Position numbers and translations under genes: made by a program
The notes under the pieces: generated by a model
What the model saw: the letters and a program-made list of their open reading frames with translations, nothing else
The model's database searches: none
What the model was told of the DNA's origin: nothing
Shown here: one piece after another, positions 49,451 to 59,691 of the stretch
Layout of the letters: every line of letters begins with the position of its first letter
How positions within the stretch are numbered: position 1 is the stretch's first letter
From: Epithemia pelagica
Taxonomy: Eukaryota > Bacillariophyta > Bacillariophyceae > Surirellales > Surirellaceae
Assembly (NCBI GenBank): GCA_946965045.2
Contig: OX337240.1
Span: forward strand, 2,108,001 to 2,172,000
Reading direction: 5' to 3'
DNA length: 64,000 nt

Positions 49451-49692
49451 TGTTTTTGTTGGTCAACATTTTTAACTTTGATGGAGGAACAATACCTTTC
49501 CCACCCCAATTTGGTGTCATTCCAACTATAATATTGTTTTTGTTGGTCAACAAATGTAACTTTGATGGAACAATACCTTCCCCCCAGTTTTGTGCCATTC
49601 CAACTGTAATATTGTTTTTGTTGGTCATCAAATGTAACTTTGATGGAACACTACCTTTCCCACCCCAGTTTGGTGTCATTCCAACTGTAACA
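49451..49692. repeat. Three ~80-bp tandem repeats, open on the minus strand
   Basis: Units of about 84, 78 and 80 bp start TGTTTTTGTTGGTCA. On the minus strand (frame 49727-49365) they encode three repeats of GMTPNWGGKG-I/S-VPSKLHL and LTNKNN. Frame is kept across all units despite indels of 3 bp. Confidence 0.85.
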
Positions 49693-49761
49693 TAGGATGA
49701 TTTTTGGAATCTTGTGTCAAAAATCATGATTTGCCAGCATGCTGTTGGAACTTCACCTTAA

Positions 49762-49971
49762 TCACAGGTATTCCCACAACTTTGGTGATGACTTTGATTT
49801 CAGATGGAAAGGTGGTTGGTTCTTGTTTCTGGGAGTTTTGATGAAAACTGGACGCTCAGCTGTGTTTGGATGAAACATGGTCCCACCCTCTCCCACATTA
49901 GTGATTTTAAACAATTCACAAACTGGAAGCTCAGCTGTGTTTAGATGAAACATGGTCCCACCCTCTCCCAC
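49762..49971 (-). CDS. Short repeat-encoded ORF
   Basis: A 69-residue frame with two copies of VGEGGTMFHxNTAExPV from a ~70-bp tandem duplication (49845-49975). It is probably the same kind of repeat-driven frame as the one just upstream and not a stable gene. Confidence 0.25.
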   Translation of the reverse strand: MGEGGTMFHLNTAELPVCELFKITNVGEGGTMFHPNTAERPVFIKTPRNKNQPPFHLKSKSSPKLWEYL

Positions 49972-49975
49972 ACCA

Positions 49976-50769
49976 GTGACTTAAACACTTGAAAACAGGG
50001 CTGTACAACACCACAATTTATGCATATATATTTTCTGTTAAATTGAATAAATTATTTATTTGTCCTTTAAAAAAATTATCTGTAATATATTCAGGGTTAG
50101 GGTTATCCGAATCACCTGTGTTCTGAATGACCATGGTGGTGAGCATTAATTCTTCATTGTCTTGAAACCAAAAGAATCCCAAACAATCAAACTAAGGTTA
50201 ACTTTCTCTAAAGGTATGTTCATGATAGGCTCCTACTTTTGTTGAGCTTGTGTGCTTTTGGAGCTGTTCTTTCGGTACACCTGTGACCTTCAAGTCCATA
50301 ATCATCATCAAAATTCCGGCTGGAACTTTGTATTGTCTCAAGAACCAACGGTGCGATTCAAGTTGGACCTGTTTCATTGGAATCGCAACTTTTCAATTGA
50401 TGGGAAGGCACACTTGCACCGGCTCAAATGGACATTTGGTTCCTATTTTATGCTCCATTGAAACTTTCCACTGGTCTTTTCATGTTGTCCTAATCAAAAT
50501 GTGCACTGTTCAGATGAAAACCATTGCCTATTAGTATTATAACAGATGACATCTCTGGGAAACCTTGGAGGTATTAGGAGACCAACAATGCACGACCAGG
50601 GATATTCAGTTCCAGATTTGTCTGGGTTCCCATTCATGATCAGTTTGTCCTTCTCTGGTGATAGACGACATTAGACTTTTTGAATGTGCACATCATACTC
50701 ATCAAAAATGCCCTTTTCCTTATATATGATGAGATCAAAAACAGGATTCAAATATCCCAACAGTTCTGT
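49976..50769. other. AT-rich stretch with a short telomere-like motif
   Basis: GGGTTAGGGTTA at 50094-50105 is two telomere-type repeats; too short to prove a telomeric origin. Overlapping plus-strand frames at 50250-50534 (VTFKSIIIIKIPAGTLYCLK) are unidentified. Confidence 0.35.
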
Positions 50770-52230
50770 TTTGAATTCCGACGCAGACAGCTTTTTCGGA
50801 CGATGAATTGACCATGGTGGGAGCTGGTTTGGGACATGGTATTACCAACACTAAGGAGCTCAAAGTGATGGCCTTTGATGAAACACTGGCTCAAGCCGAC
50901 AAGGATGCCTGGATCAAGTCGGTTGATGAGGAACACCAGCACATGATTGATTGTGGTGTATGGGTGCCCATTCGGAAAGAAGATCTTCCACCCAATTGTG
51001 ATATCATTGACTCTACTTGGTCGATGAAGAAGAAGGCATGTGACATGTATTGCGCTCGTTTGGCAGCATGCTGTGGATTCAAGCAACGTGAGGGGGTATC
51101 CTATGATCACGACAATCTATTTGCACTGGTGGTTCATGGGCTTACTGTGAAAACTGCCTTCGCCATGTTGATTCTGGCCGGACGGAATGCTCATTTAAGG
51201 GATGTGAAAGGGGCTTTTCTGAAATGTGGTTTTCGCCCTCAGCACAATCTGGCGATGGAAGTCGTGAAATGATTCGAGAAATTTTACCCGTACGATTGGT
51301 TGCTTCTTTTGCTCAAGACCTTGTACAAAAATGTTTTGGGAGTTTATTTTGAAGCTTATGCAGAGTATGGACTTTGATCGGAATAACGCCCACCCTTATT
51401 TGTATTTCGCATGGACTCAATTTGGGCTTATCTTGTTTCTGTCCTACATTAACAACATCATTCCTATGGGGCCTAAGGAAGGAGTTATGCGTTATCAGGA
51501 AATCTTCAAGGGAAGGTTGATGTTTATGATAGTATTGTGCCGTTGAACGAATACTTGGGAAACAAAGTCAAGATTAATACTGAAGAGCGTACAAAGAAAT
51601 TTACCAAACTGGTTCTCCTTCAGAGTTTTGGGGACGAATTTGAAGTGGGGGAGGCTACATTAAAAACTCGTGCTACGTCGCACAGTACACTACAACCTGG
51701 AGACGAGAGTTCGCGTTTGGATGCCAAGGGCACATTTCAAGTCCGATCCGGGATTGGGAAGCTATTGTACTTGATGAAGTGGAGTCGTCCCGATATTTCA
51801 AATGCAGTTCGTGGTTTAAGTCGGTTCATGCAGGAACCTGCTCTTGTGCATGACAAGGCCATGGGACGCTTGATGGAACACTGCGTTTTTACGGAACAGC
51901 GTGGTTTGGTTCTTAAGCTTGAGGGACAGTATGGAAGAGTTCGAGAATAGCGGTCGGTCCGACATTGACTACGCGAAACAGCACGATCGCATGAGTGTTA
52001 GCGGAATCTCAGCATTTCTCAATGATGCGCCTATCCAGACAAAAAGCAAGACTCAGCACATTGTAACCCTGAGTGTTACGCGAGCCGAATTGGTGGCTGT
52101 GGTGGAATGTGTACAACCGATGTTGTTTGCACGACAGATTATTCTATATATGGGGCTTAAGGTGAAACTACCCATGCTATTGAAGATGGACAATGAAGGT
52201 AGTAAGGACATTATCAATTCCTGGCCAGTT
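50770..52230 (+). pseudogene. 3'-half copy of the 53369 copia family (RT-RNase H)
   Basis: The sequence follows copy 53369-58303 from the linker before RT to the RNase H: MTMVGAGLGHGITNTKELKV, DIIDSTWSMKKKACDMYCAR, VKGAFLKCGFRPQHNLAMEV, and further frames with SGIGKLLYLMKWSRPDISNA and TKSKTQHIVTLSVTRAELVA, LLKMDNEGSKDIINSW. It contains several stops and frameshifts, and no LTR. It keeps the RNase H end that the LTR-bearing copy lacks. Confidence 0.85.
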
Positions 52231-52252
52231 GGTGCACAAAGTGTACCAAGCC

Positions 52253-52345
52253 ATACACAATTGCTGTTCACTTCATGCATTGGAATGCGCAGAATTAGCC
52301 ATACACAATTGCTGTTCACTTCATGCATTGAAATGCGCAGAATTA
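52253..52345. repeat. 46-bp tandem duplication
   Basis: Two copies of a 46-bp unit starting CCATACACAATTGCTGTTCA, with two substitutions, just after the RNase H end of the preceding copia fragment. Confidence 0.9.
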
Positions 52346-52816
52346 ACCATACATCCCTGAGCTCTTTTTTCTCACTTCTGACTTTTGACTCTCAGTTGCG
52401 ATGAATCTTTCCAGTTTTTTTTTGCAGAAATGGCTTGGGCGACAAAACTTGTCAATGAAGGAGTTCAAGCGTTTGATGGATCAGAACACACTAAAGGAGA
52501 GGAGACACCCCCAGAAGCCCGTTTGCACCAGAAATACCCATGGTCCACAAAGAAAGTAGGATGACAAGTCTTTTCAGGTTCACGTCTCATGTTTATGCTA
52601 CAGATGTAGTGTGAAGCCATCAATGTAGGCAGCATATTGCATCAATTAATGAACACTCCAGACATGAAGACAAACTCACCTCAACAAAAAAGAAAATGGC
52701 AATATCCACAGTTGAGGCAAGCTGATCTACAAGAACGCACGGCAAGGAGTATTCAAGAAGGTCCATCTAGGACACCTCAAAGCTAATCAATCTCATTCGA
52801 ACTTTCCATAACAAGG

Positions 52817-53222
52817 TTGCAGTATCAAGAACAATTCAAGAAGAAGGGAACAGCTTTGAGTGAGGACCTCTCTCTGAAAAACAGCTTGAAGAAACAAGAA
52901 TCACATTATCGGAAATGTAAAATTCAGCTTAAGACGTGTAATAGAGGAACTGCTAGCGAACTTAGACTACCCTTCAAGAAACCAACTATCTTCTCTGAAG
53001 TATTTGAAGGTGCGTTTTATGTTGCCACCAAGCAATGATCAACACCTAGGACCAAACACTTCATCACATACCTACACTTCTTCTGGGAACATGTGGGAGA
53101 TCACCCAGGCGGAGTAAAGGTGAGCATGGTAGGAACAGAGGAGCAAAGGGCAGACTACTTTACACAATGCCAAACTAGGGAACTCTTTGAAAAGTGCCAT
53201 AAGCTCAATCAAGGATGCTAGC
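52817..53222 (+). pseudogene. Copia RNase H C-terminal fragment, separate family
   Basis: One frame with a single TGA (53036). It reads KPTIFSEVFEGAFYVATKQ, then after the stop STPRTKHFITYLHFFWEHVG and VSMVGTEEQRADYFTQCQTR, ELFEKCHKLNQGC and stop. TPRTKH...EHV...TEEQRADYFT is the canonical copia RNase H ending. The usual DN before GA is changed (VFEGA), so the domain is decayed. It forms the left neighbourhood of the next element. Confidence 0.75.
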
Positions 53223-53368
53223 TATAGAATTAGGCTACCTTTTGAAGAACAACACCTAGACAATATGTGTCCACAAGCCTACGAAGGAATAGCTACGCCA
53301 TCTGCCCATGAGGATGACATGTCGAAACACGTGGTTCAATGTCTGCTTTCTGAATAATGAGCAAAGTA

Positions 53369-53655
53369 TGTTGGAACCTATTGTGGCCTGACTGATGGTC
53401 GCCCTTATAACGGTCTGGATTAGCGCTGTGGCCTCTATAACGGTCGGGATTAGCGCCTTGGGATTCGACTACTGGCTGGGGAAACTATGTACGGGATCAG
53501 GTCTGATGAATGGGAGCTGAAATAGGTCTTACTCACACGGGGATACAAACAAACAACAAGGAATACGATTAGGATAACAAAACAAAACATTAGTAGTGAA
53601 ATCAAAAGTTTGAGAAAAGCAAAACCTAAAAGGCCAGTCTCAAAGTGTTCTAGCA
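53369..53655 (+). repeat. 5' LTR, second copia family
   Basis: 287 bp. Contains a near-perfect internal repeat CTATAACGGTCGGGATTAGCGC. It is followed by CGCTTCGAAGCG, a 12-bp palindrome at the expected primer-binding position. Confidence 0.95.
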
Positions 53656-53690
53656 CGCTTCGAAGCGATAGGAGATCGCTCGAGACAACG

Positions 53691-54797
53691 ATGGCTACGG
53701 TAGACGACTTATCATTGAAGCACCTACGTTTGCAGACGTTTGATGGAAAACACGAAAATTTCCAAGTATGGTTTATGAACTTTCGTTCCTATGCATTGGC
53801 ACATGGATTCAAGTCGGCCGTTAGCAAGGATGGTCCGGATCCTCATTTACCTGGAAGAGATGACGAGGTCCTTTCGACTGATGATGCACTGGCAGCTCGG
53901 CAATCCTTAGCCAAGAAGAAGAATGCAATGGCATTTTGTGCACTCAACCTTGCCATGTCCAGTTTCCAGATGATCCGAATGTTAACCGAAGCTCAAAAGG
54001 ATGAGTGGCCAGATGGTTTGGCCTGGAGGGTGATTGCTGCGTTGCATCGTAGATTCAAGCCGACAGACACCGTATCGAAGATTGAGATGCGACGGTTGTT
54101 GGGTAAAGTGGCAATGACCAAGAAAGAAGATCCGTCCACTCTGTTCAGCCAAATCGGGCAGATTGAAAATATTTTCAACGTGTCGATTGATGATGAGGAG
54201 AAAATTGCGATTGCAATCGAAGCAGCTCCGTGAGAATACCAAGCGATTATTGTATCGGAGCAACGCCAGTAGGGTGCAGCATTGACGTTGGACCATATCG
54301 AAGACGTTATGTGGTTGCACTGGCGTGCACTTTATGGTCAGCGCAGCAAGAATTTCCTCCGAGACGACGGAGATGAAGACAATGAAATTGGTCTCGCAGC
54401 TGGAGACAAACAAGGTTCAACGTCAGGAAAGTCGAAATCAAGCAAGAAGGGTGGGAAAGGTGGCAAGAAAACTTACAAGTTCAAGGGCAAGTGTGGGAAG
54501 GTCGGGCACAAGGCCGAAGACTGCTGGATAAAATCTGAAAACAAGGACAAGAGGCCCGAATGGTATAAGGTCGAGGAGCATGGCAAAGTGGCAAAGGACA
54601 GTGGTGAGACGGATGGCGAAGGCAGCGTTGAAATCATCACTTGCGCAGTTGACTTACCTCCATTGATCCCTCGGAACATGGTATGGTTGGATACCGATGA
54701 CGAGGATGAACACAACAAATTTGAAGACCTCGCTGATTCTGTGCTCGATCATGAGATCGTGAGTGACACCGACGACGAAGAGACAGAGGGCGAGTGA
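53691..54797 (+). pseudogene. Gag of the second copia family
   Basis: Starts MATVDDLSLKHLRLQTFDGK 35 bp after the LTR. Gag reads to 54233, meets TGA, then TAG at 54268, and continues in the same phase with LDHIEDVMWLHWRALYGQRS. A Lys/Gly-rich linker leads to a zinc knuckle, KGKCGKVGHKAEDC (about 54478-54520), which lacks the first Cys of CxxCxxxGHxxxxC. It ends in an acidic tail. A normal gag would coat the genomic RNA in virus-like particles; this one is interrupted twice. Confidence 0.85.
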
Positions 54798-55689
54798 AGA
54801 CCAAGATTGGATCAGTTTGTTGGGTGACGACTCGTTGGTTGTTGTATCAGAAGACGAAGAAGATGAAGTGAACAGGGAGATCTGCTGTGCCGGTATGGAC
54901 AAGGAAATGGAATTCCCAGCCATCCAAAGTCTCCTCACAGATCCGAATGTTTGGATCGCCGACACTGGAGCGACGACGCATATGACTCCGTTTCGCGTCG
55001 GAATGGTTGATGTCAAGAAACAACATGATGAGAAAGGGATCACCATGGGCAACAACAAAACAGAAAAGGTCGTGGAAGTTGGCAACTTACCTGGAGTGTT
55101 GCACGACAAGAATGGGAACGCGCTCAACCGTGTGAAGATGCAAGACGTGTGCGTGGTTCCAAGTGGTGGGTTCAACCTGTTCAGTATCACGAAAATGCAA
55201 ATGAGTGGTTGGAAGCTCGAAGGAGACAAACAATCGATCCGACTTACCAAGAATGGGCAGGAAATCATCTTTGATATCAAGATCCAAGCGCCCAAGGGAG
55301 TGATTTTTGCCGTGTATTTTGAACGAACCGAGTTGGGGAACGCAGCAACAAGTGACAAGCAAATCAAGATGACAATCGAACAGGCTCATGAGAAACTGGG
55401 TCACATCGGAGAGAAAGCAGTGATTGAAACAGCAAAGAAACTTGGATGGAAACTCACCAAGACGACGATGCCAAAATGTGCAGCTCGTGCAGCTGGAAAG
55501 GCAAAACAGAAGAACTTGCCGCGAAATGAGGCCGGAGAAGATGACAGGGAACGTGATGACGAGAAACAACTTCGTGCTTACCTTGACATGGCCTCGATCA
55601 AGAAGAAGCACGATATGCCAATTCCGTCGAAGCCGCAATGGAGAATCTTGGTGGTCCATCCGAAAGTCCAGCTCAAGCTCTCCATGTGA
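54763..55689 (+). pseudogene. Protease and pre-integrase of the second copia family
   Basis: A +1 phase shift from gag. Contains the retropepsin site ADTGATTHMTP (near 54957-54990) with the intact D-T-G triad, then the integrase-leading segment MTIEQAHEKLGHIGEKAVIE. The zinc finger after it is degraded (KCAARAAGKAKQ). The frame ends at HPKVQLKLSM; compared with the inverted copy at 63180, about 14 residues (SEFFDSKDDMIEPI) are deleted here. Confidence 0.85.
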
Positions 55690-56365
55690 GAAAATGGCGT
55701 TGATGAAACAGCATGGTGTGACCATCACTCACCTTCGATTGGACAATGCAGGCGAGAACAAGGCCTTGCAGAAACGGTGTCAAAATGAAAAGTGGCAACT
55801 TGGGATCTAGTTTGAATTCACTGCCCGTGATACACCCCAGCAAAACTCTGTCGCTGAGGTGGGATTTGCTACCGTGATGAATCGAGCACGTGCAATGATG
55901 CACCGTGCTAATATCCCCATCGAAATCCGCTTCAAGTTGTGGCACGAGGCTTGCATGACGGCAACGCTTTTGGACGGCTTGGTTGTCGTGGATCATGGGG
56001 GAAAATCTGCGACTCGATACGAACACATTTGGGGGAAAGTGCCAACGTTCGCGAAACACTTGCGAGTATGGGGGGAAGCTGGAACGGTCAAGATCAAGAC
56101 TGAAACTTCCCCGAAATTGATGGACAAAGGAGTACATTGCTTGTTCGTTGGATATGCACGCGATCATCCGGGCGACTGTTATCGGATGTTTGATCCTAAA
56201 ACAGGTCGTGTTCGGGAAACATGTGACGTGACTTGGCTAAAGCGGCTATACTACAAGAAACCGCCTTATGCTAAGGAACTACAAACTAATCAAGTCGTGG
56301 ATGCTGAGGATGTTGCATCAAATCACGAGGAGAGTCGCGGAAGTGGTCGCGAAAACGATGGCTAG
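55690..56365 (+). pseudogene. Integrase core of the second copia family
   Basis: Pieces in more than one frame: EKMALMKQHGVTITHLRLDN (catalytic Asp) followed by AGENK; a TAG; then TARDTPQQNSVAEVGFATVM (catalytic Glu in AEV) and RARAMMHRANIPIEIRFKLW. The downstream KGVHCLFVGYARDHPGDCYR is the usual copia integrase C-terminal region. Integrase would insert the cDNA; here it is disrupted. Confidence 0.85.
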
Positions 56366-56392
56366 GACGACCATGGCGGAAACGACGGCGAT

Positions 56393-57915
56393 GTGGACGA
56401 CAACAACCCCAACAATGAAGATGAACCGGATGATCCGATGCCTGAGGTGAACATAAGCACAGGCAGTGACGAATCCACGGCTCCAGTGCGGAATATTGTG
56501 ATTCCGGAGCCCGTTGGAACAACGACAACGACGCGAACTGGTCGTACAGTAGGAGCACCACAACGGTTGATTGCTGAAATTGGACAAGCCGTGTTGTCTA
56601 AGAAGGCCAAACAGAATTACTCCATGCCCTTCAAGCATTGGACTCTGATGCCGACAGCTTCTTGGATGAAGAATTGGCCATGGTGGGTGCTGGATTGGGG
56701 CAAGGCATCACAAATACAAAAGAGCTCAAAGTGATGACCTTTGCTGAGGCAATGGCCCAGGCTGACAAGGACGCATGGGTCAAGTAAGTTGAAGAAGATC
56801 ACCAGCGCATGATTGATTGTGGCGTCTGGGTGCCCGTTTGGAAAGAAGATTTGCCTCCCAATTGTGATATCATCGATTGGACCTGGTCTATGAAGAAGAA
56901 GGCCAGTGGGAAGGATCGCGTTCGTCTTGCGGCACGTGGTTTCAAACAACGCGAAGGAGTGTCATACGATCGTGATGATTTATTCGCACCGGTGGTCAAC
57001 GAACTCACTGTGAAAATTGCCTTTGTTATGATGATTTTGGCTGGGTGGTACGCTCATTTAATGGACGTAAAAGGGGCTTTTCTAAAATTTGGTTTTCGCC
57101 CGCAGCACGAAGTGGCAATGGAAGTCCCAAGAGGATTTGAGATATTCTATCCCTATGGTTGGTTGTTGCTTCTGTTGAAGACGCTCTATGGATGCAAGCA
57201 AGCCGCTAAGATGTTTTGGGAATTTCTGCTGAAGCTTATGCAGAGTATGGGCTTTGATCGAAGTTAAGCCGACCCTTGTTTGAATTTCGAATGGACTCAA
57301 TTTGGGCTTATCTTGTTTCTGTCCTATATTGACGATATGATTCTTATGGGGAATAAAGACAGAGTTATGCATTTCCATGAGATCTTCAAGGGAAAGGTCG
57401 ATATTGATGATATTGGACCGTTGGATGAATATTTGGGGAGCAAGATCGAAATTAGTACTGAACAAGGCACAGTCAAAATTACCCAACCAGTTCTCCTTTG
57501 CAATTTTGGGGACGAATTTGGAGTAGGGGAGGGTACATCGAAAACACCTGCTGTACCGCACAGTACACTACAACCTGGAGATGAGAGTTCGCGTTTGGAT
57601 GCCAAGGGCACATTTCGAGTTCGGTCCGGGATTGGGAAGTTATTGTACTTGATGAAATGGAGTCGTCCCGATATTTCGAATGCCGTTCGGGATTTGAGTC
57701 GGTTCATGCAGGAACCTTCTCTTGCGCATGACAAAGCTATACGACGCTTGATGGAATACTGCGTTTCAACGGAACAGCGTGGTTTGGTCCTAAAGCCTGA
57801 GCGACAGTGGGATGGAACAGCCGATTACGAGTTCAGTGACTACGCGAAACAGCACGATCGGAAGAGTGTTAGCAGAATTTCGGTGTTACGAAAAGCAAGA
57901 CTCAGAGCATCCTAA
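56393..57915 (+). pseudogene. RT and truncated RNase H of the second copia family
   Basis: An acidic linker (56393-56734) precedes the RT. RT: DIIDWTWSMKKKASGKDRVR, RLAARGFKQREGVSYDRDDL, VKGAFLKFGFRPQHEVAMEV, TLYGCKQAAKMFWEFLLKLM, one TAA at 57265, then the palm FLSYIDDMILMG (YIDD). RNase H begins (SDYAKQHDRKSVS) but has a deletion and a frameshift and stops short at GLK, joining the 3' LTR directly. The last RNase H catalytic residues are absent. Confidence 0.85.
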
Positions 57916-58017
57916 CCCTGAGCGTTACGGAAGCCGAATTGGTGGCTGCTGTGGACTGTGTGCAGTCAATGTTGTTCGCTTGGCAAATTATTCTCAGCAT
58001 GGGGCTTAAGCAAAGTA

Positions 58018-58303
58018 TGTTGGAACCTATTGTGGCCTGACTGATGGTCGCCCTTATAACGGTCGGGATTAGCGCTGTGGCCTCTATAACGGTCGGGATT
58101 AGCGCCTTGGGATTCGACTACTGGCTGGGGAAACTATGTACGGGATCAGGTCTGATGAATGGGAGCTGAAATAGGTCTTACTCACACGGGGATACAAACA
58201 AACAACAAGGAATACGATTAGGATAACAAAACAAAACATTAGTAGTGAAATCATAAGTTTGGAAAAGCAAAACCTAAAAGGCTAGTCTCGAAGTGTTCTA
58301 GCA
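58018..58303 (+). repeat. 3' LTR, second copia family
   Basis: 286 bp, about 98% identical to the 5' LTR. The ten bases before it (AAGCAAAGTA) nearly repeat the host sequence before the 5' LTR (GAGCAAAGTA), which is unusual because this side should be element internal sequence. Confidence 0.95.
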
Positions 58304-58308
58304 AAGTA

Positions 58309-58656
58309 AAAGAGTTGATGAAGACGCAGGTTGTGAGTTTATGACAAGTACAACCCCAACAACGACGTCAGTGCTCAAGACTACTTATTTGATTTCTTGG
58401 AAAAGTTGTTTCGGCACGAAGTGAGAGATCAAAGCCGGGAAGCTGGCATGCTTCCCACAGCTTTTTATGGTTCTTGTGACCATTGTGACCCACGATTTGC
58501 CGCAGCACTGGGAACAAGTGAAGCATGAGATGCGAGCTTTCGTGCCTCACTAGTATCCTGGCCACGATTTTATGGCGCTGACAAAAGATTTCTCTGAGAA
58601 AGTGCGAACGTTGATCGCGGCTGGGCAGTACCACCACACTCTCACGGGAAACCTCC
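58309..58656 (+). pseudogene. Unidentified gene, part left of the MITE
   Basis: The frame with KAGKLACFPQLFMVLVTIVT, HWEQVKHEMRAFVPH, a stop, then YPGHDFMALTKDFSEKVRTL and IAAGQYHHTLTGNLL runs to the MITE edge at 58656. The part at 59231 continues in compatible sense (ANVLKTEWFDTPKFHLLTLN). Function unknown; a retroelement gag-type protein is possible. Confidence 0.4.
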
Positions 58657-58658
58657 TA

Positions 58659-59230
58659 CTCCCTTTGGAACATCTTTGTTGCACCAATTAGTTTTTGGTT
58701 TCTTTAGTCGCATTAAAAACTCACGTAGGCTCTGGTACAAATCTACAGGAGGACGGCTGGCGCATTCGGAGTATCAAAATTTTAGAATAATATGGGGGAT
58801 CATATAGATTGACATGTGTGACTGCTGTACACTATTATACGAAAAGTACAAAATATTTGGCGACAGAAGTCAAAGCACCTCAGAAAAAGGTGCCCTGATT
58901 GACCATGGCGAGGAGACTCAAAATGACCCGACCACTGCCTTGTGCCGGCAACTCTGGTCGCTTTGGCCCTCCAGGAAGGCGTCCTGACCCTCTCGCTCGC
59001 CTAGGCGGCATCTAGGGGTCAACCGGTACGCGATGAAAGTAGGTGCTTCCAATGGGTCTCTTTTTGATCATAGATCGTCTGGAATGCAAGATCAAACATA
59101 TAAATTATATATGGAAATGTTCATACTAAAAAGAGCTATAAGCCTATATAATTTTTTGACCAACGGACATACGCCCGTGAAATGACGTAACTCCTCTTTT
59201 TATGGTGCAACAAAGATGTTCCAGAGGGAG
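58659..59230. mobile_element. MITE with 28-bp terminal inverted repeats and TA flanks
   Basis: 572 bp. Ends read CTCCCTTTGGAACATCTTTG and, on the opposite strand, CTCCCTCTGGAACATCTTTG, both followed by TTGCACCA. TA dinucleotides at 58657-58658 and 59231-59232 are the target duplication. CTCCCTCTG-type ends with TA targets are typical of mariner-related (Stowaway-like) MITEs. There is no transposase ORF inside. Confidence 0.9.
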
Positions 59231-59232
59231 TA

Positions 59233-59691
59233 GCTAACGTCCTCAAGACTGAATGGTTTGACACGCCTAAGTTCCACCTGCTTACCTTGAACAAGCGTGT
59301 CAACGACGGTATCATCTACATTCGGTTCTTAGATTGTTCTGTGGGAGACGACCACATTAGGAAGGAGCGGCTTCTGTACACCGATGTTATCAAAGAAGCT
59401 AACAAGAAGTATTTGATTTGCCTAAAGGAGGGCGCGTGGTCACCTAAACGAATCTCAGCTTACTCTAAGTCTGTCCCTACTTCGTTTACTGTCAACACAG
59501 CTACTGTCTTTCGGTCTAAGAAGAAGAAAGACACCATGACCCAAGCTAGTATTAATGCCCTCATCCAGACTTTCCAAAATCCACCGGGTTCCAACCCGAA
59601 TCCAAGCAATGCACCAAACACCCAGCCTGGCTCCAATCAGTGTCATGTAGCTTATCTGATGGATTATCAGGTGGTAGTATGCAATCGTTGA
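59233..59691 (+). pseudogene. Unidentified gene, part right of the MITE
   Basis: Continues the frame broken at 58656: LKTEWFDTPKFHLLTLNKRV, NDGIIYIRFLDCSVGDDHIR, then LYTDVIKEANKKYLICLKEG. The tail is Pro/Asn-rich (NPPGSNPNPSNAPNTQPGSN) before the block shared with 16269-16296. First in-frame ATG lies at 59455 or later within the frame, so the true start is on the far side of the MITE. Confidence 0.4.

Larger units (their letters stand above)
53364..58308 (+). mobile_element. Ty1/copia retrotransposon with LTRs, second family
   Basis: LTRs 53369-53655 and 58018-58303 (287 and 286 bp) begin TGTTGGAACC and end TTCTAGCA, an imperfect inverted pair. The 5-bp target-site duplication AAGTA is at 53364-53368 and 58304-58308. 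The internal 4.36 kb runs gag, protease, integrase, RT, RNase H but has frameshifts, stops and a missing 3' end, so it is not autonomous. LTRs differ at about six positions, making it older than the 8.3-kb family. Related copies lie at 50770-52230 (+) and 61420-63265 (-). Confidence 0.95.
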
